64,000 nucleotides of DNA from Planctomycetota bacterium (GTDB lineage Bacteria; Planctomycetota; UBA1135; GCA-002686595). The position numbers and the translations under genes are program-made. The stretch covers positions 4,991 to 68,990 of the forward strand of contig DUDB01000020.1 of the NCBI GenBank assembly GCA_012959525.1, given 5' to 3'. Positions 17,691-27,242 of the stretch are shown piece after piece. The notes under the pieces were generated by a model. The model was not told where the DNA came from and made no database searches. It saw nothing but the letters and a program-made list of their open reading frames with translations. Within the stretch, counting starts at the first letter, position 1; each line of letters starts with the position of its first letter.

Positions 17691-18023
17691 CTAGCGGGAG
17701 GGCCTTGGATCCCAGGCGCAGTCCTTTAGGTTCACCCTTCCGGAGCGATTGAAGCGGACACCCTCTGCCCTCAGCTTCTTCTGTTGCTCCGCTGGGCCCG
17801 GTCCGGGACGGGAGCTGATGGCGCCGCTGGCGGAGAGCACTCTGTGCCACGGTAGGCAGGAGCCCCGTGGGAGTTCGGCCAGGACCTGACCGACGAGACG
17901 GGCCCGGCCGGGTAGGCCGGCTTCACAGGCCACCTGACCGTAGGTGGCCACCTGCCCGATAGGGATGTCGTCAACAGTCGCCAGGATGCGCTGGGTGCGG
18001 GGGTCGCTTGATGTCTTTCCCAT
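17691..18023 (-). CDS. Alkyltransferase-like (ATL) protein, MGMT fold
   Basis: The 110-residue form from ATG 18023 fits the length of ATL proteins; the open frame extends upstream to 18110 but overlaps the next gene's promoter. The fold is the DNA-binding domain of O6-methylguanine methyltransferase: IPIGQVATYGQVA, RARLVGQVL (helix 3 with the Arg finger) and LPWHRVLSASG. In MGMT the last motif is PCHRV with the alkyl-acceptor Cys; here Trp59 replaces it. ATL proteins bind O6-alkylguanine without repairing it and hand the lesion to nucleotide-excision repair. The Trp form matches E. coli and Schizosaccharomyces ATL proteins, so loss of the Cys is a family trait and not damage. Confidence 0.88.
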   Translation of the reverse strand: MGKTSSDPRTQRILATVDDIPIGQVATYGQVACEAGLPGRARLVGQVLAELPRGSCLPWHRVLSASGAISSRPGPGPAEQQKKLRAEGVRFNRSGRVNLKDCAWDPRPSR

Positions 18024-18067
18024 TGAAATGAGCGGCCCATGCCATGGGCTTCGTGGTGGCCGAGTGC

Positions 18068-18073
18068 TAGGCT
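18068..18073 (+). promoter_or_regulatory. -10 box TAGGCT, leaderless promoter
   Basis: TAGGCT then exactly six bases to the ATG at 18080 of the DUF2270 gene. A TGGGCT lies 17 nt upstream of the box and could be a weak -35. Confidence 0.6.
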
Positions 18074-18079
18074 CCGGGC

Positions 18080-18865
18080 ATGTTCGGTGCAAAAGCCATG
18101 AAGCGCGCAAAGGCGGCGGAGAGTGTGGAAGACGGTGCCGGGGCCGGCCGGGGAATGCCCGCCGACCTGGCCGTGGACCTGGAATCGGATCCGCTGACGC
18201 GGCCCGAGTATATCTCGGCCATCGTGCATCTGTACCGGGGCGAACTCCACCGCGCCAATTCCTGGCGCATGCGCCTCGACAACACCACCAACTGGGCCAT
18301 TCTGACCACGGCGGCCTTGCTGACGTTCTCCTTTGGGGAGGGGCAGCACAGCCACTGGACTCTTCTCGCGGGCATGGCCCTGGTCTCTGCCTTCCTGACT
18401 TTCGAGGCCAGGCGATTCCGCCTGGCGGACGTCTGGCGAGCGCGCGTCCGGATGATCGAGGAGAACTTCTACGGCCCCCTCCTGCGGCGAAAACTCGACA
18501 GCCCCGAAGCGCTATGGGGCAATCTCGTTGCGGATGACTTGTTCAGGCCCAAGTACAAGATCACCCACTTCCAGGCCATACGACTGCGGTTGTTGCGCAA
18601 CTATTGGCCCATCTACACCGTTCTGTTACTTGCCTGGTGTGTGCACGTAACTCTGATGCCCGTTCCTGCCGAGTCTTGGGGGGAGGTACGGCGCCACCTC
18701 TCTACCGGCTTGATCCCTTGGTGGGTGTCCCTGGCCTATCTGGGCCTAATGGCTAGCACCGGATTGGCGATCATCTTCTTGCCCCCCAAGGTTCCCCTAA
18801 CGGAGATGGAGCATTGGAGCAATCCGACCCTCGGAACGGGCGAGAACCCCATTCTGGACGGGTAA
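18080..18865 (+). CDS. DUF2270-family integral membrane protein
   Basis: 261 residues. After a polar, charged N-terminus of about 50 residues comes the family signature LYRGELHRANSWRMRLDNTT followed by a transmembrane helix pair (NWAILTTAALLTFSF, LLAGMALVSAFLTFEARRF). A cytoplasmic middle part and a second hairpin of helices (195-215, 235-255) follow. The function of DUF2270 proteins is not known; they are small four-helix membrane proteins. The ATG six bases after a -10 box indicates a leaderless transcript. The next gene overlaps by one base (TAATG), so the two are co-expressed. Confidence 0.85.
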   Translation: MFGAKAMKRAKAAESVEDGAGAGRGMPADLAVDLESDPLTRPEYISAIVHLYRGELHRANSWRMRLDNTTNWAILTTAALLTFSFGEGQHSHWTLLAGMALVSAFLTFEARRFRLADVWRARVRMIEENFYGPLLRRKLDSPEALWGNLVADDLFRPKYKITHFQAIRLRLLRNYWPIYTVLLLAWCVHVTLMPVPAESWGEVRRHLSTGLIPWWVSLAYLGLMASTGLAIIFLPPKVPLTEMEHWSNPTLGTGENPILDG

Positions 18866-19296
18866 TGCGCGGAGTTGGGTTACTTGTCGTTGTCTTGGAG
18901 TGCGCCGGTTGTGCGGCCCCACGTACCCACTTTCAGCAGCCGCGACTAGTGGTCGGTGCGCGTGAAGCTGAGTGGGCAACCGATGGACCTTCGGGAGCCA
19001 GCGTCCTGCGGCCCGTCGTCCTAGAGGCGGCTACCACCCTGGTTTGGGTGCCCCTGAGCCGAGAGGAACTGCTTGAAGGGGTGTCGCTTGGGGAGGTGGA
19101 TGCTGGATTGGTGCGTGAAGCGGAATGGGATGCTTCAGCTACCGCGGCAACATGGATCGAGGCCAGTGCTTGCAGGAAAGGCTATCGCCTGCTCGTCGGT
19201 AAGGGGGCCGGTCTACGCGGCTGGATCGTGCGCTGGGAAGCGGCGGCCGACAGGAATGGGGGAGGAGTGGATCCCCGCTCCCTCCGGCCCGACTAG
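18865..19296 (+). CDS. Small putative lipoprotein, unknown function
   Basis: The ATG at 18865 uses the last A of the upstream TAA stop, a typical translational coupling. It gives a short signal sequence with hydrophobic core GLLVVVLECAGC, in which one of the two Cys (positions 12 and 15) could be lipidated. The mature part of about 130 residues has no motif I recognise; it contains a Trp-rich, mixed beta pattern (TTLVWVPLSREEL, LRGWIVRWEAA). It probably acts at the envelope with the DUF2270 protein. Confidence 0.6.
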   Translation: MRGVGLLVVVLECAGCAAPRTHFQQPRLVVGAREAEWATDGPSGASVLRPVVLEAATTLVWVPLSREELLEGVSLGEVDAGLVREAEWDASATAATWIEASACRKGYRLLVGKGAGLRGWIVRWEAAADRNGGGVDPRSLRPD

Positions 19297-19352
19297 AACG
19301 GCTCACGCGGACGCTCTCCGGTCTGAAGGCCCACGCTGGTGCATGGCGCTAC

Positions 19353-19380
19353 CGGGTGGCTCCCTAAAGGGAATCACCCG
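19353..19380 (+). terminator. Hairpin between convergent genes
   Basis: CGGGTG (19353-19358) pairs with CACCCG (19375-19380), and inside it TCCCT pairs with AGGGA around an AA loop, with a two-base internal mismatch. It lies 56 bases after the lipoprotein stop and 13 bases past the end of the convergent gene. No T-run; probable two-way terminator. Confidence 0.5.
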
Positions 19381-19392
19381 ACCAGGATTGCG

Positions 19393-22300
19393 CTACTGAG
19401 ACCAGGTCAACGCGAAGGCGGAGAGCTCGGGGCTCAAGCCCGTGTCCGTGTTGGATATGAAGGACAGGCGCGTCTGGTAGTAACTGGCGCCATCGATGGA
19501 GGACGGATCATCAAACCAAGAGTTGTCGCTGTTGTAGAACGCAACCTGTGTGTTCAACTGCAGCGGGTCATCGTTGTGCTGGATCGCCGGATACTCAAGC
19601 GTGTCGGGGAAACAATCGGTGACTGTCTGAAGGTAGTGATCCCCGTAGAGGTCCAGGGTGAGCGCGTCCTCGATGGGCGGGGTGCCCGGGAGCACGTTGC
19701 CCGCACCACGGAATGAAGCCGTAATGTTGGTGCCGAGGGGCTGATCCTTGATGGGGGGCTCGAGGACGTACTGGCTGAAATTCGCCAGGAAGGGATTACC
19801 GCCGGGGTCGTCGGGGTCCGTTGCTGGGAACCAGACCGAGATGGCGCGGCTCACCCGGACCACGAAATCGACGGCGCCGATGTAGACCTCACCGTCCAAT
19901 CCGGGTTGTGGTGCACCGGGAGGGGTGCTCCCCGGATTGAATCCACCGTTGGCTCGGACTTCCGTGCTGGGGTCCACGACAACCGTGTTGTTGGACTGAT
20001 CGATACCACCCGTGGAGAATGCACGGAAGTACGGTCCGCTCCCTGGCATGGCCTCCGCAGTGTCGAAGCGGTTGATCCCCTGAGCGCCAGGGCTCTGCCA
20101 GCAGCGGAATTCGAGTAGAAGGGGCAGGGCAATCGACTGAACGTTGTCCGGCAGGTAGTAGGGCCAGGGAGATTGCTGGGGCGGAGGCGGAGTACCTGCG
20201 CAACCCATGTAGGGCAGACCCAGGGTCATGAGGTTGTGCCATTGCTGGGGATACATGCCCCATCCATTTGGCCCGCCTCGAGTGGTCAGGGCTGTGTCCC
20301 GATACGTGTAATACTTGTAGGTGCTCGGATCTCCGCTGCGGTTCAGCGGGAACGGCATCAGGGGGACATCCACATCGGACAGGTACAGATCCCCGGGGCT
20401 CAACGTGTAGCCGGCAACCTTGGGGTGGACTACCGCAGGCGGATCGCCTGTCGGATCAAGCAGGTTGTTGTCGTAGATGTCCACCAGGCCTGTGGTGGCG
20501 AATACCTCATCGGGCGTGAAGAGTCCGTGGCTGAGGCGTATCTCGAAGCCGGGGAAATTATCGACCAGGATCATGCCCTCGGTGGGGGACCAGTTGATTC
20601 CCTCGACGTCCAGGTTGAACGTGCTGAAGTACTGGTTGAACATGTTCGCGCCCTGGGTGAGCATGACGTCGTACAGGTCGAAACCAAGGTCCAGGAAGCG
20701 CCAGAGGAACTGGGTCTTCGAGCCGAGGTTGGACAGAGGGGACTGCACGAAATTGGGACCGAAGGCTGAGCTGCCCATGGCCGAAATCATCAGGTTCTGG
20801 CGATCGGCCATGCCCTGGAAGCGCGAGACGCCGCGGGGCGAGATGGTCTCGCGACCAGCCCCCGGGACGGAGTTGAAATTGAAAGAGATCTGCCCGGCCC
20901 ACTCGGGGATGGAGCCGTTGTTCGAATTGCCGATGGGTTGCTCTTCATCGTCGGAGGAGAAGCGGGATACCCGGCCGCCATTGCGCTGGGGCCCAGCCAC
21001 AGGATCGAGCAGGATCGTGACCTGGGGGAGGCTCTGGGAAAGGGCGTTTCCAGCGAGGTCCGTTGATCCAGCAGCTGCGGAGCTCGCGCTCATGAGAGTG
21101 AGGAAATAATCCTCGGAGACAGCAGTGGCATGCGCTAGAGGAAGGTCCGGAATGAAGGTGAACTCCTGAACGTCTTGTGATGTGTTGACCGTGCCCACGA
21201 CGTATTCGTGGCTCGCAATCGGAGTTGACACGCGCGTCAAGGTGTAGGCGTCAAAGGCCGTAACGGTGACGGGGTCCATGGGCTCGCTGAAGCGAACCGT
21301 GTAGTACGAACTTGGTGCGACGTCTGCGGTGGGATTGTTGTCGTCGGGGGGCGTAGGGAAAATGGTGACAAAGCACCCGGCCGTTGCGGAGTCCGTAGCC
21401 GGGTCGAAGGGGGACAAGAATGACGCGGGACCGATGGCGGAATTGATCCACTCCAGGGGACCATCCAGTCCTGCGGAATCCCACAAGCTGGGCCATGCGA
21501 GGAGGCGCACCTCGACGTTGGACGCAGTGCCACCCGATTGAGGCGCGGCGGGTTTTGTCACCTCGGCGAATACTCCGGGTTGCGTGAGGATGTCACCCGG
21601 CACAGGCGTCTGGGCGCAGAAGGTGGACTCGAATACCACCGAGGGGAGCAGGAACAGCGTCCCATCTCCTCCGGGGGGCGGGTTCAAGCTGATGGGGAGG
21701 CCACCTGAGATACTGCAGGACTGTTCGCCGACGACCACGGGCGGCAGGGAGTCCGGGAGGAAACCATTTGAGGGGTCGTTTGTATCTGTGCCGCCGGCGC
21801 GCACAGAGCGCACGAGGTCCCAGGTGGACGAGGTGTAATCAATGGTGCCGTTGCTGTTTGTGGCAACGGCGTGGCCCGTGGGGTTGGTGAGTACGTGGTC
21901 CTGGCCAAGGATGGGGTCCGCCCGCGTGGGTATGCGGAACTGTGCGTTGGAGAGCTGTGTGTTGATACTGGCGGGGAGACCGATAGCGTTGACGGGCAGC
22001 GGTGGGGTGGTCTCAAAGGACTCCATCTCGGAGACCGTCATGTCGATCAGGATGCGCGTCGAGTAGAACTCGAGGCCCGATTTTCCGTCATGATCTGCAA
22101 GGTCCCCGTGGTTGGAATCCATGAACACGCGCGCTTCGAAGGGGATAACCGAAGGGGAGCCGATCAGCATTCTCACCGTCGTGGCGTCCAGCGTAGCGCT
22201 GTCCAACAGGTCGTCGAACTGCACCATGATCGTCGCGTTGCGAGGGACCATCGTGAAGAGGCCGCTGCCGGAGATCCCGGTGTCGTCGATGGGTTTGATT

Positions 22301-22779
22301 CCCGACTCCGCCAGTTTGAGGTACTGGTAGAACTTGGAGCGTCCGCCGCCTTGGCTGGTGTCGTCCACGTTGTAGAGAATGACGAGGACTTGCTGGGAGT
22401 TGACCGGGCTCGTCTCGAGCACGTAGTTGAAGTTGTCCGTTACCAGGCTCGGGTCGACCAAGAAGTCCTCGTTCATGAGGACGCGTGTCCCGCTGCCATC
22501 CATTGCATACACGTCGAGGAGTCGACCCCATGAATGGCGCGTGATTCGCAATTCACTGCCTGCGCCACCGGAGGAGCTGTCGACGATCAGGTAGCGATCC
22601 GTATCGGGGTCCTGCACGATGGAGCCGGGGTCGTTTGTTCCGCTGTCAGGGGAGACGGTGGAGTTGCAACCGACAAGAAGAGCGGCGGCCGCGCTTCCCA
22701 AGAGGAGGCGCTTCAGGCTGGAGGTTCGCTTTTCTGAAGGCTGCACGGCGGTCCAGTGACCAAGGGGGTGGGTTTGCAT
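19393..22779 (-). CDS. Very large secreted lipoprotein with bacterial Ig-like (Big_5-type) segments
   Basis: About 1128 residues from the ATG at 22779; ATG 22806 and TTG 22830 are alternative starts in the same frame. A long polar n-region leads to KRLLLGSAAAALLVGC, a type II signal peptide with lipidated Cys. The mature protein is rich in Asp, Ser, Thr and Pro with many beta strands. Segments such as YTVRFSEPMDPVTV and MVPRNATIMVQFDDLLDSAT are the edge strands of Big_5-type Ig-like domains, found in outer-surface proteins. No catalytic motif is visible. It is probably a surface or periplasmic structural protein. The rightmost 375 bases before it are non-coding. Cysteine count is low, so calcium or plain packing rather than disulfides would stabilise it. 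Confidence 0.75.
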   Translation of the reverse strand: MQTHPLGHWTAVQPSEKRTSSLKRLLLGSAAAALLVGCNSTVSPDSGTNDPGSIVQDPDTDRYLIVDSSSGGAGSELRITRHSWGRLLDVYAMDGSGTRVLMNEDFLVDPSLVTDNFNYVLETSPVNSQQVLVILYNVDDTSQGGGRSKFYQYLKLAESGIKPIDDTGISGSGLFTMVPRNATIMVQFDDLLDSATLDATTVRMLIGSPSVIPFEARVFMDSNHGDLADHDGKSGLEFYSTRILIDMTVSEMESFETTPPLPVNAIGLPASINTQLSNAQFRIPTRADPILGQDHVLTNPTGHAVATNSNGTIDYTSSTWDLVRSVRAGGTDTNDPSNGFLPDSLPPVVVGEQSCSISGGLPISLNPPPGGDGTLFLLPSVVFESTFCAQTPVPGDILTQPGVFAEVTKPAAPQSGGTASNVEVRLLAWPSLWDSAGLDGPLEWINSAIGPASFLSPFDPATDSATAGCFVTIFPTPPDDNNPTADVAPSSYYTVRFSEPMDPVTVTAFDAYTLTRVSTPIASHEYVVGTVNTSQDVQEFTFIPDLPLAHATAVSEDYFLTLMSASSAAAGSTDLAGNALSQSLPQVTILLDPVAGPQRNGGRVSRFSSDDEEQPIGNSNNGSIPEWAGQISFNFNSVPGAGRETISPRGVSRFQGMADRQNLMISAMGSSAFGPNFVQSPLSNLGSKTQFLWRFLDLGFDLYDVMLTQGANMFNQYFSTFNLDVEGINWSPTEGMILVDNFPGFEIRLSHGLFTPDEVFATTGLVDIYDNNLLDPTGDPPAVVHPKVAGYTLSPGDLYLSDVDVPLMPFPLNRSGDPSTYKYYTYRDTALTTRGGPNGWGMYPQQWHNLMTLGLPYMGCAGTPPPPQQSPWPYYLPDNVQSIALPLLLEFRCWQSPGAQGINRFDTAEAMPGSGPYFRAFSTGGIDQSNNTVVVDPSTEVRANGGFNPGSTPPGAPQPGLDGEVYIGAVDFVVRVSRAISVWFPATDPDDPGGNPFLANFSQYVLEPPIKDQPLGTNITASFRGAGNVLPGTPPIEDALTLDLYGDHYLQTVTDCFPDTLEYPAIQHNDDPLQLNTQVAFYNSDNSWFDDPSSIDGASYYQTRLSFISNTDTGLSPELSAFALTWSQ

Positions 22780-22806
22780 CGATCGACGGCTTGAGGTGCT
22801 GATCAT

Positions 22807-23181
22807 GGGGAGAGTGGACTGGGTCCTCAACGGAGTCAGAGGGTGATACCCAGGGACGGGTCAGGAACGGCAGTCTGGAGCGTGACGTGTTCGGACGGGC
22901 TTTCGTACAATGAGATCCTGCCCACTCCCAATAGGCAAACGCCGTTCCGGGAAGGCCAGAGAAACCACTGCCTACCCTAGATTAGGGCGGGAAGCGCCTC
23001 AGGGCAATGTCAGGCCCCATTACTAGGGCCGACACCCGGGATTTTACACCCCTGACACCCCTCGGCGATGCCCTCAGAAGGGGCGTGGGCGATCTGTATG
23101 TGCATAATCGCACAGAAGGTCCGTGGGGAGAGCTGGTCTCGGAAGTGGGAATCGGCCCGAGTCTGTGGATAGCATGGTCTC
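22807..23181. other. Intergenic region between divergent genes
   Basis: About 375 bases between the large lipoprotein (minus) and the GT-C-like gene (plus). It holds a palindrome CCCTA-GAT-TAGGG at 22975-22987 whose minus strand reads TAATCT, a possible -10 for the lipoprotein with a long leader, and the TAGCAT box of the plus-strand gene. No open frame here looks real. Confidence 0.45.
23170..23175 (+). promoter_or_regulatory. -10 box TAGCAT, leaderless promoter
   Basis: TAGCAT then exactly six bases to the ATG at 23182. TGGGAA lies 18 nt upstream of the box and may serve as a weak -35. Confidence 0.55.
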
Positions 23182-24816
23182 ATGCGTCCCTCATCTGCTC
23201 TTGGCTGGGCCCTCGCCACCGCAGGCATACTCCTAGCCGGGGTGCTGGCATTGGCCAGTACTCAGCCGGGGAGCACGGACGATGCCTTCGTCCTCCTCGT
23301 GCAGGCTCGGGGCCTTCTCGGTGGCGCCGGTTGGGAGGTGCAGGTCGGTGAGGGGGCGGTGGAGAGCGTGACCAGCCTGCTGGATCTGGCGCTCAAGGCC
23401 GTTGCCCTGGGCCTCTCGCCAGCCAGCGGAGAGACCACACTATGGCGCACTAACGTGGCTCTCTACCTGGCCCTCTTGGCCGCTTGCGCCCTGGTTCCCA
23501 AGGGCGGGGGACGTTGGGGCGTGGCGGTTGGAGCCCTAGTCCTTTGCCCTGGCTTGGCAGAGGGAGCGAGCTACATGCTTGAGACCCCCTTGTATCTAGC
23601 CTTGCTGCTGTGGGCTGCGCATGTGGTTCTTCGTCGGGCCGAGGGATTTTGGCCCGAGGTCACGGCTGCTGTGGCCGCCAGCAGTCTGCTGCTTGCGCGG
23701 CCGGAGGGGGTCGTGGTGGCCGGCGTGTTCCTTGCAGGTAGGGCACGCATGGTCACCGGCGCCTCTCGCTGGCGGCCTGCTCTGGCGGTGGCTGCGGTGG
23801 CTGGTGCACTCCTTGCGTGGCGACTGATGACCTTCGGGACATGGGCTCCCAATTCCTTCTTCGCCAAGCGGTCGGATTCGAGCCTGAACGAGCTCATGGA
23901 CGGCGTGAACTACGTTGTTGCCTCCGTGATGCACTCCGGGCGGCCGGGCCCATTGCCCGAGGTGACGGTGTGGTTAAGTGTTGCGCCCCTGCTCCTGATC
24001 GCCCTAGCTGGGCCGTGGATCGCGAGCCGCCGGCCTGACGGGGAGCCCGGTCTCCGTCTGGCCGTCCTCGCCTGGGCGACCACAGCCTCGTTGCTGGCCG
24101 TGGTCGTCTCCGGGGGAGACGGGTATAGGGGGCTGCGCTTGCTCGCACCCGTCTTCTGGCTCTCAACGCTGACCCTCGTGGAGTTGTCCGGAAGCTCATG
24201 CAGACGCTCCGGCGTATGGGGAGCCTCCCTGCTCGCCGTCGTATTCGGTGCGCGCCTCGTCGAGGTCCTCCCCAATGCAGGCTCGAAGTTGGAGGACGTT
24301 GCGCGAGCCGTGGGCGCTGAGACTCCCTGGGATTCCCGACCCCAGGAGGCCCTGGCCACGGGCTTAGAGCTGGCCCTCTCCGGGGAGGTGATCGCCCACA
24401 GGCACAGCCAAGCCTTGAAGTACTACGCGCCTAGCTTGCGGGTCATGGACATGACGGGACTCACCCAGCCTACCATCGCCCATCAGAGCGCTCCGGGTCC
24501 CGTCGGCTTCGGTCGGGATGCGCTGAGTTGGGCCCTTGAGCAGGGCGTAGGCGCCATCCATCTCGATGCCCTGTCCTTCAGGGGGAACCCGGCTCACCTG
24601 CACGACTTGGGGGCTCTGGCGAAGAACCCCAAGGTTTGGGAGGAGATACTCGGCCCCGACGTGCCTCAGGGGGCGACGCTTGCGCAGCTCGTTCAGGACT
24701 ATCGCTGCGCGAGCTTGTCCGGAGTCGCTGGCCCGGGGACCTGGGCGAATTGTCTTATCCGTATCGACCTGGCCCAGGATTTTCGGGCTGCGGGTTTCGA
24801 TGTGTACGGGCCCTAG
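23182..24816 (+). CDS. GT-C-type polytopic glycosyltransferase-like protein
   Basis: 544 residues with about ten transmembrane helices in the first 380 and a soluble C-terminal domain. Marks shared with lipid-phosphate-sugar-dependent transferases such as mycobacterial AftB: an acidic first loop STDDAFVLLVQARGLL with the DD pair, VESVTSLLDLALK after it, LLARPEG in a mid helix, FGTWAPNSFFAK, and SGGDGYRGLRLLAPV. These enzymes sit in the inner membrane and add sugars to glycans or lipids on the outer face from polyprenyl-phosphate donors. Acceptor and sugar are unknown. The stop codon TAG shares CTAG 24813-24816 with the stop of the convergent kinase. A leaderless promoter precedes the ATG. Confidence 0.7.
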   Translation: MRPSSALGWALATAGILLAGVLALASTQPGSTDDAFVLLVQARGLLGGAGWEVQVGEGAVESVTSLLDLALKAVALGLSPASGETTLWRTNVALYLALLAACALVPKGGGRWGVAVGALVLCPGLAEGASYMLETPLYLALLLWAAHVVLRRAEGFWPEVTAAVAASSLLLARPEGVVVAGVFLAGRARMVTGASRWRPALAVAAVAGALLAWRLMTFGTWAPNSFFAKRSDSSLNELMDGVNYVVASVMHSGRPGPLPEVTVWLSVAPLLLIALAGPWIASRRPDGEPGLRLAVLAWATTASLLAVVVSGGDGYRGLRLLAPVFWLSTLTLVELSGSSCRRSGVWGASLLAVVFGARLVEVLPNAGSKLEDVARAVGAETPWDSRPQEALATGLELALSGEVIAHRHSQALKYYAPSLRVMDMTGLTQPTIAHQSAPGPVGFGRDALSWALEQGVGAIHLDALSFRGNPAHLHDLGALAKNPKVWEEILGPDVPQGATLAQLVQDYRCASLSGVAGPGTWANCLIRIDLAQDFRAAGFDVYGP

Positions 24817-27242
24817 GGTTGGTCTTCGCCCCGCGCAGCGTCCCTACTCTCGACCAGGCGCCGGTAGAGGTCCTGCCACTCTCCACGCTCTGGGGCGTGC
24901 ATGATCAATAACTCGACCAATTCTGCAGCCACGGCATAGGTCTCGGCGGCGGCCTCCTTGTTTTGCGCGATGCCGCGCACCAACGAACCGAGGGCGAGCA
25001 GGGAGTCCGCCGGTCGGAAGTCCTTCCCCAATTCAGTCGCACGCAATTCGAAAGCGTGCTTTTGCAGGCGTGCGGCTCGTTCATCCTTGCCGGTGGCCGC
25101 GCATGCCAGAGCGAGGCGCACCTCGACGCGAGCGTATTCCAGTGATTCGGTTCCGTGGAGTCGGGCCATCGAGGCCAGGGCCTCATCTAGGAGCGGGAGT
25201 GCCTCAGGGGCGGCCTTGTCCTGAGTTGTGAGCAGGCTCGCCAGCGCGAGCAGGCCTGTGGTGTAGCTGGGTCCCTGCAGCCGGGTGTTGGCCTTGTAGA
25301 AAGCTAGACCTTGCCGCAGGTGGTCTTCAGCGTCCACCAATCGGGACCCGGTAGTGAACCATGCACTGTGAAGCCAGGAGCCGAAGGCGATATGGCGGTC
25401 CGCCGTGATGAGAGCCTCCTCAGGGTAGGCGCGCTGGAAGGCGTCAATCATCTGGGAGCGGGCTTCGGCTGCCTGCTGGTGCATCCCGGCGGCCGTCAGG
25501 ACATCGCTCAGGTCTTCGAGGGTGCGTCCCAGGGCATCCTGTTGCTCGGGGAACTCCCGGCGGCGAATATCGACCACGGTCTGCAGTTGGGCGGCGGACT
25601 CTAGCAGGCGACCGCGGCGGCGGTGGATGGCCGCCAGGTTGATGTTCACCTCAAGCAGGGATGCGCGGACGGGCCCGTCGGCTTGGTCGGCGATGGCCAG
25701 AGCTCGGCGCAGGTGGCCCTCGGCGGCGTCTATGGCTCCGTCATCCTGCAAGAGAGCGCCCAGGCGACCGTGAGAGGCAGCTACCTTCAGGTGCAGCTCG
25801 CCGTGAATCTCCACCCACGTTATGAGGGCCTGTTCTTGAAGATCCATGGCTCCCTTGAGGTCGCCCTTGGCGTGAGCCTGCTCGGCACCCAATTCCAGAG
25901 CCGCCGCGAGGGCGCTGTGGTCGGAACCGAAGGTCGCGCGGGCCTGCGTCACCAGCTCCGTAGCAGGAATGGAGCCGGCCATGAGCGAATCAACGAAATG
26001 ACTGCGGTGCTCGGATTGATCCCGCTGGTGTATGGCTTCGCGCCAACCCCAAAGGGACAGGGCGCCTCCGCCCACGAGGGCCATAAGGACGGCTCCGGTG
26101 GCCAGCACCTTGAGCTGGTTGCGGCGAATGAACTTGCGCACGCGGTAGACCGTGCTGGGTGGGCTGGCCAGAACGGGCTCATCAGCCAGGTGGCGAAGTA
26201 CGTCCGCGGCAAGAGCCTCTGCTGAGGAATAGCGGCGCCTGCGGTCCTTCTCCAGGGCCTTCATGACGATCCAATCCAGGTCCCCACGCAGGCGGGTCGA
26301 GCGCGCACGCTCCGAGGGGGGAGGAGGCTCTTCTTCCCGCAGAATGTGCTGCAGTTCGATCAGTGAAGCCTCCCGCAGGCGAGTAGAGTCAAAGGGGGGG
26401 GAGTCCGTCAGCAGTTCGTAGAGGAGGGCACCAAGGGAGTAGATGTCCGAGCGCGTGTCCACGTCCCTGTCCGTGGAGCCCGCCTGCTCGGGGCTCATGT
26501 ACGCCGGGGTGCCGATGAACTGCCCGATCTCGGTGTGTGCTGTCTCAAGGGCAGGTTGGGGGTGGAGGGCCTTAGCCACACCGAAGTCAATCAGGCGCGG
26601 GCTGGGCCGGCCATCTTCTTCCACCACGAGCACGTTGGAGGGCTTGAGGTCGCGGTGGATGAGGCCCTTTTGGTGTGCATGTTGCACGCCGCGGCACACC
26701 TCGACGAATAGCTGCAGTCGGTCGGGAACGCTCAGGTTCCGTTCCAGGCAATAGCGACACAGATCTACGCCATCGATGAACTCCATGACGAAGTAGGGCC
26801 GCCCCTCGGGGGTGGAGCCTGCATCAAGCACGGTCGATATGAAGGGGTGGTCCGTCTGGCCCAAGGCCTGCCGCTCGGCTTGGAAGCGGGCGATCACCCG
26901 TCGAGTGTCCATGCCAAGTTTGATGACCTTGAGGGCCACACTGCGTGGGAGGGGCTCTTCCTGTCGCGCCTTGTAGACAACTCCGAAGCCGCCCTCGCCG
27001 AGCACCTTCTGGAGGAGGTAGGGTCCGATTCGGGTACCCAGTGCATCTGCGGGATCAACGGGTTGTTGCCTCGGGTGCGCCGGGTCCTCGAGGAAGCCAC
27101 CGGAAGCGTGGTGGGCCTGCAGCAGGTTGTCCACCCGAACTCGTAGAGCCGGGCGTGACTCGCAGGCCCTGTCCAGGAAGTGCTCCCGCTCCGGAGTGGC
27201 GCGGGCCAGAGCCTGGTGGAACAGCTCCTCTGAGTCAGGCAT
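24813..27242 (-). CDS. Ser/Thr protein kinase with TPR sensor region
   Basis: ATG 27242 lies inside the end of the sigma factor gene (8-base overlap), so the two are coupled. Residues 1-60 are a helical N-terminal segment common in PknB-type planctomycete kinases. The kinase domain covers 75-350 with intact residues: GEGGFGVVYKA (82-92), K105 in VALKVIK, IHRDLKPSN (195-203), DFG (219-221) and GTPAYMSPEQ. A transmembrane helix at about 377-397 leads to a C-terminal region of about 400 residues built from TPR-like helix pairs, probably outside the inner membrane. It would sense or bind partners there and signal through phosphorylation. Alternative start 33 bases upstream exists but is less well placed. 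Confidence 0.93.
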   Translation of the reverse strand: MPDSEELFHQALARATPEREHFLDRACESRPALRVRVDNLLQAHHASGGFLEDPAHPRQQPVDPADALGTRIGPYLLQKVLGEGGFGVVYKARQEEPLPRSVALKVIKLGMDTRRVIARFQAERQALGQTDHPFISTVLDAGSTPEGRPYFVMEFIDGVDLCRYCLERNLSVPDRLQLFVEVCRGVQHAHQKGLIHRDLKPSNVLVVEEDGRPSPRLIDFGVAKALHPQPALETAHTEIGQFIGTPAYMSPEQAGSTDRDVDTRSDIYSLGALLYELLTDSPPFDSTRLREASLIELQHILREEEPPPPSERARSTRLRGDLDWIVMKALEKDRRRRYSSAEALAADVLRHLADEPVLASPPSTVYRVRKFIRRNQLKVLATGAVLMALVGGGALSLWGWREAIHQRDQSEHRSHFVDSLMAGSIPATELVTQARATFGSDHSALAAALELGAEQAHAKGDLKGAMDLQEQALITWVEIHGELHLKVAASHGRLGALLQDDGAIDAAEGHLRRALAIADQADGPVRASLLEVNINLAAIHRRRGRLLESAAQLQTVVDIRRREFPEQQDALGRTLEDLSDVLTAAGMHQQAAEARSQMIDAFQRAYPEEALITADRHIAFGSWLHSAWFTTGSRLVDAEDHLRQGLAFYKANTRLQGPSYTTGLLALASLLTTQDKAAPEALPLLDEALASMARLHGTESLEYARVEVRLALACAATGKDERAARLQKHAFELRATELGKDFRPADSLLALGSLVRGIAQNKEAAAETYAVAAELVELLIMHAPERGEWQDLYRRLVESRDAARGEDQP

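Noticed and set aside
17691-18023. Methylguanine methyltransferase inactivated by mutation
   Set aside because: Trp in place of the acceptor Cys is the normal state of the ATL family, and the rest of the motif is intact.
22975-22987. Palindrome as an attachment site or operator
   Set aside because: Only five pairs, one copy, and no integrase or regulator gene next to it; kept as a note on the intergenic region.
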